Below are positions 34,913 through 46,560 of a stretch of 64,000 bases of DNA, piece by piece. The position numbers were made by a program, and so were the translations under genes. The DNA is from Platycnemis pennipes. Taxonomy: Eukaryota > Arthropoda > Insecta > Odonata > Platycnemididae. Where the stretch lies: contig OW121847.1 of NCBI GenBank assembly GCA_933228895.1, positions 90,065,656 to 90,129,655 of the forward strand, in the 5' to 3' direction. The notes under the pieces were generated by a model. That model was not told the origin of the DNA and did not search any database. It was given only the letters and a program-made list of their open reading frames with translations. The first letter of the stretch is position 1; each line of letters opens with the position of its first letter.

Positions 34913-35739
34913 GTTTGAGTGCCTTGACTAAGTCGCCTACTACACGCTATCTAGGCTGAATTTCATTGACAAAAACTTTTATATTAGTGAGCTTTTATAT
35001 ACTGAGAGAGTATGGTTAAAATCCATAACCCTTGGTTTACCACACACACATATTACCGAATCGACCACCACAATTATGTGCTTTTCCAAAACCGATGGTG
35101 ATTATACCTATAGATAATGTAGGCATGAAAATACTTACAATATACATACACGTTATTACTGAAAATACACCGAATACCGTTGACACGACACTTGGGTTAC
35201 GAGGAACTGCAGACTATTAAACACAATGTCTCAGTAAAGTGAAGCTATTACAAAGGATCTTTCAGACATATATCATCATATTTTGAGGTTAAAACGCCAA
35301 AAATAAAGGTGTCACTGTGAAAAATAAAGAAAACTGAAATGACTTCTTTCACTCGACTCAACACTCAAGTGACATTCCAATTGGTACCGAGTTTTAAAGT
35401 AAAAAAAAACCATTAAAGTTTCGCATTATTTCAGTGGACATCTCATGTACATTACCCTCGTTATAGCGTGCGTCCTATGACACAAAAAAGGGAGTTGAGA
35501 AACGATAGGACGAAAAATATAAACTTGCCGATTATACAATACGCGTGATATTTATCGCCCATTTGCATTCGTGTCGTCATCGCCTTGATAATTTTCATCG
35601 ACTAGGATCCAGCTGCGGAGAAAACACGGTGGATACAAGGATCTAAAAGGAGCAGGATTTGTGGAGGGGGAGGGGAGGGACTTGACACGTCAGTTGCGCG
35701 CTAGGGAGATGGCGGTGAGGGGGTGGGGAGGGAGGAGAG

Positions 35740-35825
35740 TAATAATAATAAAACATCTTTATTAGGGGCGTGATTAAGATTCTTTTGCCATTTAACCCCT
35801 CGTCAAAATATTTACGCACAAACTA
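35740..35825 (-). mobile_element. Non-LTR element 3' tail, second copy
   Basis: On the minus strand: TTTTGACGAGGGGTTAAATG, then CCCCTAATAAAGATG and TTTTATTATTATTAC. This parallels the plus-strand tail at 16651-16724. The terminal TTATT repeat lies at 35740-35752. Confidence 0.5.
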
Positions 35826-35929
35826 CTATATTCGCAATTACAACTAGAAGAGGTACATAAAAATATTTTATTCAAAAAATTGAAGAAGTAATGAAAATTA
35901 TATTCCTAGATACAATCACTCACTCACTC

Positions 35930-36166
35930 AGTGATTCAACTCGAAGGTTGGTTTTGATACGTAAGGGTAGAGCTCACCCCGGACTAAGCCACAGGCGTGT
36001 GAATTTCACACATTAAGGGTAGGGGAGCCAGTTCCTTTCCCTGGGCCACCTCGCACTCCGAGGATTTTTCGTTCGGGGGCGTTCAAACGCTTCACCCGGA
36101 TTTGAGCCCGGGACCCTTCGATAGGTAGCCAAGCGCTCTACCCACTAGGCTACCACGCTACTCCCC
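35930..36166 (-). repeat. tRNA-derived SINE, family B (best copy)
   Basis: The minus strand from 36164 reads GTAGCGTGGTAGCCTAGTGG and GTAGAGCGCTTGGC (A-box region), then CCCGGGCTCAAATCCGGG (B-box region with near-complete T-arm pairing). The acceptor arm does not pair, so this is a tRNA-derived head and not a tRNA gene. The body toward 35945 includes GGCCCAGGGAAAGGAACTGG. A second copy is at 27190-27425 and a possible fragment at 3181-3260. Confidence 0.72.
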
Positions 36167-36429
36167 ATATTCAATACGATTAGAGAATTGAGTATCAGAG
36201 AAATCACGGTGGATGAAAGTATTTACAAAAGTAGGAAAAAGTGAGGACTTTCATACTTCCATCATTACTAAAAAAACAATTGCAGAAAAACACCCACATA
36301 AGAAAGGGGTGTAAAAAACCTACAAAATGCCACTGATAGTGGAACTAGTGTTTTACTACAGAGGTGGAAACACATTAAAGTCAGAGAACACACTAAAATA
36401 GAACAAGAGAGCGATGAAGAGGCGCACAT

Positions 36430-36920
36430 GACGCGTGAATGTTCCTCTCTCTCTCATTCCCTCGGCGACGGATGCATTTCCATTCCGCAGTTTCAATTAT
36501 TAACGCCCTTCCTTTTAATGACGGGAGGTGTGCACGCGCGCAATAAATGAGCGGGGGCGGGCGCAGATTCCGCGCGTCCCCTAGGATATGTGTGAAATGG
36601 CTGGTGTTGGATTCACATGTGGGAAGGGGGGGATGGAAGGAAAGGGGAGTAATTTGGAGGAGGGACGAAGGTGAAGAATTGCGCCGCTCAAATGGGGTGG
36701 GTGGGTGGGGGTTTGATGGAAGTGGGTGGGCTGGGGGAGTGGGAGAGAGATAATCGGGCGGAAATGGACGCGTCAGTCGGACGTCTATTGTTTTCCGTCC
36801 CTTCGTCCCCTTCGCCGAATACGACGCGAAGTAAAAATGGAGCGGGTCATTTCTCAGACCTGCGAATCAATTTGTAATCGCCGCGGAGGCCATTTCACAG
36901 TTCCGAAGTGAAAAAAAATA
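36430..36920. promoter_or_regulatory. GC/CpG-rich block
   Basis: CpG-rich (GTGTGCACGCGCGCAATAAA at 36528) with G-rich sequence at 36620-36760. Overlapping frames have no domains. Candidate regulatory island. Confidence 0.4.
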
Positions 36921-37014
36921 TCTGTTCCGGAACTAAAGGGGCGTGCATTACACAGGATGTGTTTACACCTTTCAGAATTGTAGTAGTTCCACAGTTAGGT
37001 TTTAAAGCGTTCCA

Positions 37015-37150
37015 ATACTGTTAATTTTATATTGCTGTCTATCCTAATTTTACTCCAAGCCTCACCCTTAGACAAAAAAAACAACCATTCCTGAGGCGGG
37101 ATTCGAACCTTCTACCTTTGGGTTGTAAGGGCATCGCATGCAAGGGAGCT
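37015..37150 (-). repeat. tRNA-derived SINE fragment (family C)
   Basis: The minus strand has GAAGGTTCGAATCCCGCCTC, an excellent B box, at about 37110-37091. The A-box side (37150-37120) is poor. Similar arrangements, with the 'gaggcaggattcga' equivalent on the plus strand, occur at 39740 and 63128. Confidence 0.5.
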
Positions 37151-37293
37151 TCAAGGAAACATGCCTGGTATATATGTCCCCATTATACGCTAATAAAAAA
37201 CTATATAACTATTTATGACATGCATTGTATTCATATTAGTGAAGGGTTAGGTAAAGAGAAGTAAGTGAAACGCATAGACGTGCACGCTTACAA

Positions 37294-37342
37294 ATGGGAT
37301 CGTTTACCATATTTTTTTTATTGCCGGATATGATAGAGTTTT
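37294..37342. repeat. Partial copy of the 17770 repeat
   Basis: The 48-base stretch beginning ATGGGATCGTTTACC and ending GATAGAGTTT differs from 17770-17817 at only about three positions, including an identical 8-T run. Similarity decays beyond this, with hints (TCCGA) further on. Confidence 0.75.
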
Positions 37343-37654
37343 TCAATTGAAAACTCATCGCAGTCCGATTTGACGATTTTTCATCCATGTCGTTGAAATT
37401 TGGGAAGATGGCCGGCTACTAGGGTCTTTTGCGCCATTAAGGTTGGTAGCTGATTTTAGGAGGGAATTACAGGAGGGAAGATACAGGAGAGCGAAACCAT
37501 GTATCGACGTTAGCTATCTCTCATGAAAGACGCCGAGGGGGACGCTGTTAAACCGAATCGCCTTCGACGTTGCACAGAATTAGGGATCCAGGTGCTGACG
37601 AGTACTCTTCACAATTCATATCAGTAAGGAAAACGTAATACTTACGAGGCATTT

Positions 37655-37705
37655 TCTAAATCTACATCACACTCCGCACACATGGGGTGTGGTAGTTACC
37701 TACTT
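37655..37705 (-). mobile_element. Decayed CR1/L2-type LINE 3' tail
   Basis: The minus strand reads ACCACACCCCATGTGTGCGG, then AGTGTGATGTAGATTTAG. It follows the GCCACACACC...GCAGGGT.TGATGTAGAT layout of the tails at 33703 and 60869, with more divergence. Confidence 0.45.
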
Positions 37706-38164
37706 TTAGGGCGCCGGCTTTTAATCGTGTCCAGTGGCCCAGTCTTGAATCTTTCATTACGCTATAACGAATTAAATTTGTCGTTATAATAACGTCATTT
37801 GTTTCAAGTTATTCGTTTATCCACGTTGATAACAAAATATGTCGTTTTCGTTGGTAACGAAAACGTCTATATTTACGGTGAGTAACGAAAGATTCAAGAC
37901 TCGGTCCAAAGGTGTATTTGTATATTTAGTGCACCATTATATTACCGCGTTAATGGAGGGCACTTTCATGAATTCTATTTTTCTCTAATTATATCCGTGT
38001 AGTGCAAAAAATATCGATCACTTCATGGGATTCGAGTCTTGGTGGTTACCGAAATATTAATTTCGTCGCTCTCATCCCCGTTCCTTCGTCAGGGCCGATT
38101 TCTCCGCGGAGGAAGAGAGTGCTTAGGGTGAGGGGCGGCAGAATATTCATGGACATGGATCAGA

Positions 38165-38605
38165 AGCCAAGAGAGAGGATAAGAGAGGGGGAAGGGGAGA
38201 AAGAAAGAGAGATGAAGTAGGGAGAAAATAAGACGGAAAATGGAAGAGAAACAAGAGAGAGAAGGAGACGAGGGCCAAAGAGAAAAGGGAGAAAGACAAA
38301 AAGAGAAAAGGGAGAAAAGGAAGAAAGAGAAAAGGAGGAAAGAGAAAAGGAAAAAAGAGGAAAGATAGAAAGAGAAATGGGTGAAAGAGAAAAGGAGAAA
38401 GATAATAGGGAGAAAGAAAGAGTGATTTAAGAGGGATGAAAAGGGGGCAAAAAGAGGGAGAGAAGGAGAGATAAAAGAGAGAGGGAGGTAGGGGAGAAAG
38501 ATAGAGCAAAAATTGGGAGAAAGGAGGGATAAAGGAAGGAGTAAGAGAGGTAGAAAAGAAGACGAAAGAGAGAGGGAGAAGAGGGAGAAAGAGTTGGAGG
38601 GGGAT
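38165..38605 (+). repeat. 440-bp purine-rich tract
   Basis: The plus strand is over 90 percent A/G for about 440 bases, with an uninterrupted purine run of 68 bases (38298-38365). Units such as GAGAAAAGGGAGAAA recur irregularly. The minus-strand frames across it (154 and 204 codons, rich in Leu, Phe, Ser, Pro) are low-complexity artefacts. Such tracts can form triplex (H-DNA). Confidence 0.9.
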
Positions 38606-39239
38606 GGACAATGACTAAAAGGGATACGCCTCTAAATTCGGGTGACCAATATCTCCACGTCTCCTCGCGAAACCGGAGGAAGGGAAACGAATTTTTTACA
38701 TTCGGGAGAGACAGAGAGAAAGGGAGAGGTGGCTTCTCACCGGTCCGATGGGTGTCTGCATCCGGAATGCGTTTCCATGGTGATATCACTCTCGATTCCA
38801 TCACAACACCAAAGCCCGTCATTATTTTTTCTTTCCTTTCCAAAACTATATTCTTCCCAAGATACACAAAAGTACATACTGTGATTCCGGGGAGGGCGGT
38901 GGAGATTTTTCCAATTCTCAACTTCCCTTTTGTCTGCGAAAGTCCGATGTTGGCAACGAATAAATCTTCCTGAGAGGAATTCATAATCCGTTCCCCAATG
39001 TCACACGTACATATAAATGGGTGTCGCTTAATTTCCTTCATTTTTTTAAACTACGCATGCTATTCTATATATATATATTATACCCAGGTCCGGAATTTTT
39101 ACAAATTCGAGGATAAATGTGAAGCCAAAGCAAATAAATCATGGCCGCTCTCTGTGTTGCCATGAGCCCCTCATCAATAACAGCCGTTACGGGCATTGAC
39201 GTGAGTAGATACTGGGAATGGTTCGCGCGAAGAAAAATG

Positions 39240-39330
39240 AAACGAGCCGGCCGCGAAAGTCAGGTCGTTTAAGGGCTGGTCTGACGACCCAAAGGTCGCA
39301 GGTTCGAATCCTGCCGCGGGAATGGATGTT
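39240..39330 (+). repeat. tRNA-like SINE head
   Basis: GCAGGTTCGAATCCTGC (39298-39314) forms a perfect 5-bp T-arm with a 7-base loop, and the CGCGGGA after it partly pairs with GGCCGCG at about 39251. The D-arm and anticodon arm are not tRNA-like, so this is a derived head or decayed tRNA, not a gene. Confidence 0.5.
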
Positions 39331-39659
39331 GGGCTTCAAGACAAAAAATCCGTAATCTACAGTAACTATTTTAAAAGTAAATTTAGGAAGGCGTATGAAG
39401 GAACCACTGACGTCTGGAGTCAACATATAATTATCATATAATTAATATCCCCTACTTCCTTACTTGGTGATAAATCTCCTAGATTGATACACATTAGTAG
39501 GTGGAGAGCATAATTAGACTATTTTCTTATGGCTTTTCATTATTAATTATAAAATTTGGAATACATATAAATATTCTTAATATAAATATTTGAATATGAA
39601 TTTGGTCCATTTTAACTGCCCCTCGCTGACGTATCCATACCGACCTTTTAATAATTCAA

Positions 39660-39810
39660 GGAGCTTTGTTTTAGGCTTTCCAACTGCTTAGGTTATTCCG
39701 TTTCATCCTAACATACAGAGGAATGTCCTTGTCCATCTCTGAGGCAGGATTCGATCTCCCTAACTTTGGTGTTCCAGGCCGGCAGATATGAACTAGAAGA
39801 TGCGATAACT
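39660..39810 (-). repeat. tRNA-derived SINE fragment (family C)
   Basis: The minus strand has GGGAGATCGAATCCTGCCTC, B-box-like, at about 39759-39740. The layout is like 37015-37150, with a TTAGG/CCTAA-containing stretch on the far side. The A-box side is degraded. Confidence 0.45.
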
Positions 39811-39899
39811 CCCTTCCAGTCCTATCAGTGACACCCTAATCTGAAACTATCCACGTTAAGAAAACTTTTATGAACCGTCCGTAGTCACAAATCCAGAAA

Positions 39900-40200
39900 C
39901 CTACATTAGACTGCATGGATTCGATGGAGGACAACGACGCGCTCCGTTCTAAAGAGAGAGAGAGAGAGAGAATCAAGGGTGGGAATCCTTCACCTAACCC
40001 TCACTGACCTTGCCATCAACGATCGCTGACGAGCAGCTTGACCCACGGGGATGCCGCAACTTCAACCAACTACCGCCCGCACACTCAGTCAGCCACAGAA
40101 ACGAGGGACACTGAAGTCTGTGCCGCAAAGAGACCGGACCCGCAGCCAATGTCCCCACTCACACAGACACCGCGAGCCCAACCGTGGACGTAACATCTAG
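39900..40200. promoter_or_regulatory. GC-rich block with GA microsatellite
   Basis: A GA repeat (39953-39970) leads into GC-rich, CpG-containing unique sequence. No gene recognised. Confidence 0.35.
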
Positions 40201-40389
40201 GCCCTCACCCGACAGAGAGGACGCCTCCGAATGCCGCTATCCACTTCTGCTCTATTACAGGAACCCCAACTAAAGAGAGAGCGTCTGAGGAAGGATATTC
40301 TGGCAAGCTTATCGCGAACGTGTATGGAGTCTAATCTAATCTGCTTAGTCCAGTGGCAGTGAGTTCTATCACTGATTAAAAAAACCTTA

Positions 40390-40705
40390 GGAGGTCGAGC
40401 TAGTGTTGTGGTCAGATAACTGGCCTCCCCTCCCCGAGGACCCAGGTTAAAATGCCGGAACTGGAAGATATTTTTCATTGCTACTGCGTCCCCTTCTTGT
40501 CTGCTACGTGGAGGGCATTCAAAATCGGTAGTCCATTCGTCATATGGGACGTTATGCCATTGCCCCCTTGGCGCCTTTTGCCAAGTGCAGAATAATGCCG
40601 AAGCTGGGTTCCTCGTAATTCTTCTTCCATACCCATCTTCGTGCCTTTTCTGTCAGTCTGAAGCGCCTTTAAGGGCGAGGCAGACTTGGGACCACGGGCG
40701 AAAAG
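40390..40705 (+). repeat. SINE family A, near full length
   Basis: Head: GAGCTAGTGTTGTGGTCAGA, then a degraded B box, CCCAGGTTAAAATGCC, at 40440. Central domain: TACGTGGAGGGC, TCATATGGGACGTTATGCC, CCCCCTTGGCGCCTTTTGCC. 3' module: CCATACCCATCTTCGTGCCT, CAGTCTGAAGCGCCTTTAAG, GGCAGACTTGGGACCACG. This is the clearest joint example of head, central domain and 3' module. Confidence 0.72.
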
Positions 40706-40899
40706 TTGATCGGTCAATTTCCAGGAGTGCAACCTCCTGTGCTAGACAGTTTACTCAAATCAAATATATGATTTTATTCCTTTCGTCGCCCTTTTCACGA
40801 GCAGACCTCAGCCTCGCATCTGATTCATCGATTGCATCGATTTTTTTAGCCCCGAAAACCTTCCATCCCTCAAAAGAGTAATGTTTCCTACTCTACCGG

Positions 40900-43740
40900 A
40901 TAACTTGTGAATCTATTTTTTCGTGAAAGCGAACCTAATTATGCGGAGAGCCATCGCCAAAGAATATTTTTCAACTGTTAATCACGCTGTGAGGCGTGAA
41001 GTGACTCGATGAAGCTGAACCCGCTGAAACATTTCCTCTGAAAATGTTTGGCTTCCAACAACGTTCCATTATTCAACTTACTCTACCTTCCCTTCACATT
41101 CAATTAAATTCCCTTTATAATACCACTCACGTATTCGCTCTCCTCTCAGTTTGGAAAATTAATTTCAAGAAGTTTCAGTAGGTAATTAACTTAAACCGTC
41201 TCAAAAAGGACTTCTGAAACGAACTCTTATCCCTAGAGCTTTCGGGAACAGGAATAAACGTAATAAAATGAGTAGTTTACTGCAGACCACACAAAAATAG
41301 CCTATAGCAATACAGTTATAAGGAATATCCAAGTAAAAGTTTTACTTTAAACGATTTAATTTGAAGTGTTATAAACATTTGTAGAAAGTCAGAAATGTCA
41401 AATTGAAAAATACATTGTTTGACGATAATCTATCATGGAAAAAGGAGAACGTTTTAAAACAGGCTTGAAGAATTAGGCATGAGTATTTTCTCGGGGCAAG
41501 ACAAATGGGTAGATATTGGATAGAGGGAGGAAAGCGCAGAGAGGAATACACCCGAGAAAGCAGCAGAATCTGCTTGAAGGCGCATGTACTCACCAGGAGA
41601 GAATCGATCCCTTTCCCTTCTACAGAATGGTCTAGTTTCTTCAACGTCTCCAGGTGTCCTTGAGTATCAGAGGAGCCGCTTTAGTGCAGACATGATCCTT
41701 CTTCAGCGTCTACACCTGTAATATAAGAAGGTTGACCGTCAAACACCACCAGCAAAATAGATTGAATCGCGTGTCCATATTTTAAGCATGGACCATGTCT
41801 TATGGTTGAGTTAATATATGGATGAGATGAGTATTAAAAAACTGAATTACTCCAATGACTAAATTACGCACTAAAACGTATTATAAAAACTAATTATAAA
41901 AGCAATTTCCAAAAAAGTTGTAAACTTATTTAAGTAGATTAAGACTGCTATCACTTTCCTTGCGCAGAAATGGAGCAAGGGGAGTACTTGCATGGCCCTA
42001 AATGAATGCATATTAGAGTGTGTTAAAAAGTACCAAATCCATTACTTTCTGAAATGACTCAATGGCCAAGTATTATTTCCACCATTTCCTCAATTTAAAT
42101 TTTTGGCACCGAGAAAGCTCACTCGCTTGTGATTTTTATTTAAAAAAGGTCAATTAAAAGTCCACATTACTTGGTAGAAATAAAAAAAATGTGTAAATGG
42201 GGGTGAAATAGAAATATTTACGTTGCGTTCATTTGTAGAGAGATATAATCCCGCCGGTAGGATGCTAAGTATTCATTGGCGGTGTAAAGAGAATTATGCA
42301 TACCATGTGGCAGACCTTGAATACCATAAGGCAGAAGGTAAATCATTTAGGAAGAAGATATTTTAGAAGAAAATCAGCCACAGTCCTTGCGGATTAATGA
42401 CTTAAAATTTATAAAAATTAGAAGAAAAGAAGAGAGAAAAAATCGATGTAAGAGAGAATACGTACTTCTTCTTATCACTATGGAGTCGAAAAATGCTTTA
42501 TTTGCCAAAAAATGTGCACTTCCATATCAAAAAATATTTTGGCGACAGAAATAGTTAAATTTAACTTCCCTAAGTCCGCGGTCATTGTGAACTCTTGATA
42601 TCCATTAATAAGGTATGAAATAATTGATAAAATTTAATAAAACAGAGAAATCAAAGTCCATTAATTTCGTGGGATTTATGTACTCGATAATTTTATGTTG
42701 ACATTCAGTCACTTACCTACAACACTTACAAACAACACCTTTAATGTGAGGACAGAAGAGCTATCACTTAGATAGGTACTAATAAAATAGATATTAGTCT
42801 TAGATAGGCTGATTGAAAAGCGATCACGCTACGCTTCTGTTGACCAGAAATGATGCTATCATGTGGAAAATGTGTCAAACACAGATATTATGAGTTTCAA
42901 CGATAAAAAAATATTATTTCAACGGATATAATCCGCAATATCAACTTAATTAGAATAAACAAGGAACGTGGACCCTTGAGTGTGCTATTCACTCCATGAT
43001 AGTTGAAAAATGAAAAGTTCTAGCTCTAAAAATAAAGAAAATTATGAAAACCATGTCTCATCTATAAAAGATTCTTTCAAGAGATGTAATAATGTTATTT
43101 TCGTGCTCCACTGTGTAAAAACAAATAAAGGGCTCCACTGAAGTCAAGATATGGATAGAGTGGGGTACAAAAGCAAGGTATTTCTTCAATTTTGATGTAA
43201 GGATGACGGGGGAAAGCAATAAATTAATGCAATTTTCTCAGAAAAATAACATGTTCCAGAGACCTTACACAGCTGATGTGGAAGAGCGGGAGGATACAAA
43301 AAATCGGTTCGAGTGATAGCTAAATTGAATTTTTCCATCATAAAATAAGTTACGTATAGAAAGAGGGCTTAAGAATTCAAGTAAGAATCCTTAAGAAAAG
43401 GATCAAACTACGGCTTAGTAAGTTAATTTTAATGAAATGGAAAGAATTAGGCCTCTGAAATAGAGTGAAATTGGATGAGGAAGGAAATAAAAGGGATAAG
43501 AATGAGTAGGAGAGAGGGGATTAGGGAGGAGAATGAAAGGAAGTTGACTCTTTGGGGAGAGAGTGAAGGGAACAGGAGATACTGGACGCCATTGATTTCG
43601 CCAAAAGCCATAAGAATTATCCACGCAACGAGAGGCGTATCTGAATGGCTCTTACTACATCACTAGAGTAAAAATATCCAGCAAATGATGATCAGCATTC
43701 ACTGGTTAACAATTTGCACCAGAAATAGATTAAAAGTAGT
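40900..43740. other. AT-rich, no recognisable genes
   Basis: Long AT-rich stretch with no repeat family, RNA gene or coding motif recognised. Confidence 0.5.
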
Positions 43741-43749
43741 AGTCTTGGG

Positions 43750-44181
43750 CAGTGGCGCACCCAGAAATGTTTTTATGAGGGAGGCCCGCCATCTTCCGGA
43801 TCTTTTGCAAAGCGTTACCAAATTGTTATTTTAATCAGTAGGTATGTTTTGAATGTTATATTAGGCCATATTAGTTATTACATGTGTGCATCCTATAAGT
43901 AGCCATATCATATTTACATACTAAAAATAGTCATAAACTTTTATGCCAATGCAAAGTTGGTTAAATGTCACAGCACGGATAAAAGAGCCTTTCCTTTATC
44001 TTTGGTCTAGTCATACTCGATTAAAATGATGCAACGAGTTTTTCCTATTTTTCAATTGCTGCTACCATGTGACTGTGACTTGTCAATTAAAGATTAATTT
44101 GGGTATTGTAGAGAGCTCAGGGATTGGGGGGAGTGGCAGGGCTCCTTGATCCTCCCCTCCCTCCTCGTGGGTGTTCGACTG
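43750..44181. mobile_element. hAT-like MITE with imperfect 8-bp target duplication
   Basis: The left end CAGTGGCGCACCCA (43750) and the inverted right end (CAGTCGAACACCCA read from 44181) match at 11 of 14 positions, followed on both sides by a GGGAGG block. The flanking octamers GTCTTGGG (43742-43749) and GTCTAGGA (44182-44189) match at 6 of 8. 'CAGTGGCG..CCCAG' is a common terminus of animal hAT elements. There is no transposase frame. The mismatches make it older than the 18476 element. Confidence 0.62.
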
Positions 44182-44366
44182 GTCTAGGAGATGCTACGGT
44201 TGGCTAAAGTCATTTTAACCACTGTGGTAAGGTTGATCTTTAAGTGGCGATGCTATTTTTCAGAGCGAAGGGAGGGTGGAGAGAAACCCGGAGTAGGTAG
44301 GAATCTGCCTGCTCGCAACGAATGGCGACGAGAATGTCACACACTACTGCGCTTGAGGCAATACTA

Positions 44367-44405
44367 AAGAAATAACTCAAGTTGGGGATACTTGAGTTAT
44401 TTCTT
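44367..44405. repeat. Perfect hairpin, 16-bp arms, 7-nt loop
   Basis: AAGAAATAACTCAAGT (44367-44382) and ACTTGAGTTATTTCTT (44390-44405) are exact reverse complements separated by TGGGGAT. It has no T-run or neighbouring gene suggesting a terminator. Confidence 0.95.
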
Positions 44406-44869
44406 ACAATAAGAACAAGACACAAGAGGAGATACCGCTAAAAAAATTATTACACCCGAGATCAACACCCAGGCATTTCTTCTAAGTGGTAATCCAGTAC
44501 TTATGTCACTATACCAACTAATACTATAGTCATCCTTTGTTATATGTGGTAAGACCTTTTAGGGGATGCAGGAAATGTGGACAGAAACCTAAATTCAGCT
44601 CTCAAAGCGTGGTCCCAAAATGCTCTCGGTTTGATCTCCCATTCGCCGGGAGGAGTGCTGTATTTGCAAGTACTGCATTGCAAGGGCTCTCTTCCTAACA
44701 CCCTGCTATCGATTGGAGCTCCTTCGCTAGCATCAGGGTTCCAATCCGAGATCTCGCTCAGACTGGGAGACCAGTCCACCACACTGACACCCAATCCACC
44801 TCCTCTCGCACTCAGCATTCCTGGCACAGAAAAAAATTATCTCATTTTCTCAAGGAGCCTTCCCATTCC

Positions 44870-45075
44870 TGGCATCCAGGATTCGAGTCCCGGTGAAGCC
44901 AGTTATTTTTAGTGTTGACCATATTTGATTACAACGTGAAGAGCACTTCAATTCCAGTTCTGTGTCCGTCGTATGGGACGTTAACCTTCGTGATCTATTA
45001 ACGTCCTTAGCGAAGAGAAATCTAACGCAATTGCCGAGCTTCTCTCCATCGTTCTTCTAATCCCAATAAATAAAA
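44870..45075 (+). repeat. SINE family A, degraded copy
   Basis: B-box-like CCAGGATTCGAGTCCCGG at 44876, then the central domain: CGTGAAGAGCACTTC, TCCGTCGTATGGGACGTTAA, a CCTTAGCGAAGAG stretch, and TTGCCGAGCTTCTCTCC. It ends in AATCCCAATAAATAAA. The 3' module of other copies is not visible. Confidence 0.6.
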
Positions 45076-45269
45076 ATTGTAGCTCTCCACTCTCCAATTC
45101 TCCATAACTCAGTGGGGGGTCACTAATACGGATTATAATTACCTGTATTTAGTGAGGACTAAAGGGCTAGATTCAAACAGCCGCGGGAAAGCCTTGTGTG
45201 GATGGCGATGCTGGTGTAACGGTTCCCACTACCTGAATCCCTCAACACCTTCGCCTGTTTTCAAGGGTC

Positions 45270-45620
45270 CGGATGACCCTTTTCATCATCGATGGGGAAA
45301 AATGATTCCCGGGGCACGAGAGGGATCTCTCCGACGACGGGGAGCCCAGTCTCCATCGAACGGGTTAAACCCCATTCCGCCATCCGCGCTATCTCTTAGC
45401 ACCGCGAACGAACGAGAGGCAAGCTCCGGATCCATTTCTGGGACTGGACGCCCTCCAACCTTCCTCACATAAAAGGGGGCTCCTGCATGATTATATGCGC
45501 ATATCTCATCAGTCCTGGGAATCTCCCGCGAAGGGCGAGGCCGAGGGACCCCAGGCGGAGAAATTTCGCCCCTCACACGACCGGGAGAGGTCGCATGAAT
45601 CTTTCAGACGCCAAGTTTTT
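45270..45620. promoter_or_regulatory. CpG-rich block
   Basis: CpG-dense unique sequence (CCGACGACGGGGAGCC near 45331 and GGCGGAGAAATTTCGCCCC near 45555). No coding motif. Candidate regulatory island. Confidence 0.4.
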
Positions 45621-46243
45621 CGACCGGAAAAGAAACCGGGGTAAAAACCACGTATAACACGTCTCGTATGTGTGTGTGTACATATATATAATACGTTCTC
45701 AGGTGTGAATAATACGTACAAATAAAGGAATATTCACACGTGTGTGGTTTGAATATTTCGGGGACACAGCCACCTTTTCCACAAGTAGAGGGATGCTTTT
45801 ATAGGTATACATGCATAGAAAAAGGTCTACGAGGAACCGTTCGTCTCCGATGAAGAATAGCTTACCCACCGGACTGAATCTATAACCACCGCATGCGTTC
45901 CCACTCACAATGATTGGCTCGCGCGGAGGGGATTTCGTGAAAAATTCACGATTCACTTCGAGATCGGGAAAAAAAATATATATTTTTTACGACACCGTCC
46001 GTCAAGTAATTTGAGAGCGATCCCACAAATCGCGAAATCGAGAGGCCGAACGTGGTCTAGGGCTAAGGGAGATTATTTTGAACCCCCCCTCCCCCGCACT
46101 TGCCACGAGAAATTCAATATGCATGACGGCCTTACATTCGGTGCACGGATAAAACTAAAAAAAAATGGAATGTTTAAGTTTTGAAGTTGAGCGAACACTT
46201 TTTTGTCGGATCGTTACGGAGTGCCCTTGACCTCATGCCAAGC

Positions 46244-46326
46244 CCCAGTCTGCGGGCTGTGAATAAATAAGTGATCAAAAAAATGTAAATTCAACCACTA
46301 AAGGGCCCCCAACAGCGCAGACTGGG
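46244..46326. repeat. 11-bp inverted repeat, 61-nt loop
   Basis: CCCAGTCTGCG (46244-46254) and CGCAGACTGGG (46316-46326) are exact reverse complements with partial pairing further in (CTGT with ACAG). It could be the core of a short foldback element. Confidence 0.6.
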
Positions 46327-46560
46327 AGATGCATTCGAAAAAAAATACGTCATGTACTTCCGAGGGATATCATGAGGGGCAGATGGCCTTGAGGTTGTTC
46401 ATATTGTGCTTGAGAGTCAAAGAAATCCATTAATCCGGCATGTTTTAAAGGCCAACATTGAAAAATATATATTTAGCCACATTTTCACGTGAGGAATAGA
46501 TTACACATAAAAGTAAATACTACAGCTAAATATATGATTTTGTTCTTTCTCGGCGAATGA

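Noticed and set aside
36089..36164. Functional tRNA gene on the minus strand
   Set aside because: A and B boxes are good but the acceptor stem does not pair, and a SINE body follows.
38147..39041. 154- and 204-codon minus-strand frames
   Set aside because: They are mostly Leu/Phe/Ser/Pro translations of the purine tract; low complexity, not protein-like.
39245..39325. Functional tRNA gene on the plus strand
   Set aside because: Only the T-arm is perfect; the D-arm and anticodon arm do not fold as in a tRNA.
44367..44405. Rho-independent terminator
   Set aside because: Animal-type DNA with no adjacent gene; the stem is AT-rich and no U-run context makes sense here.
44745..44800. Minus-strand tRNA-like head near GTGGTGGACTGGTC
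   Set aside because: The B box does not fit well and no body could be matched to the SINE families here.
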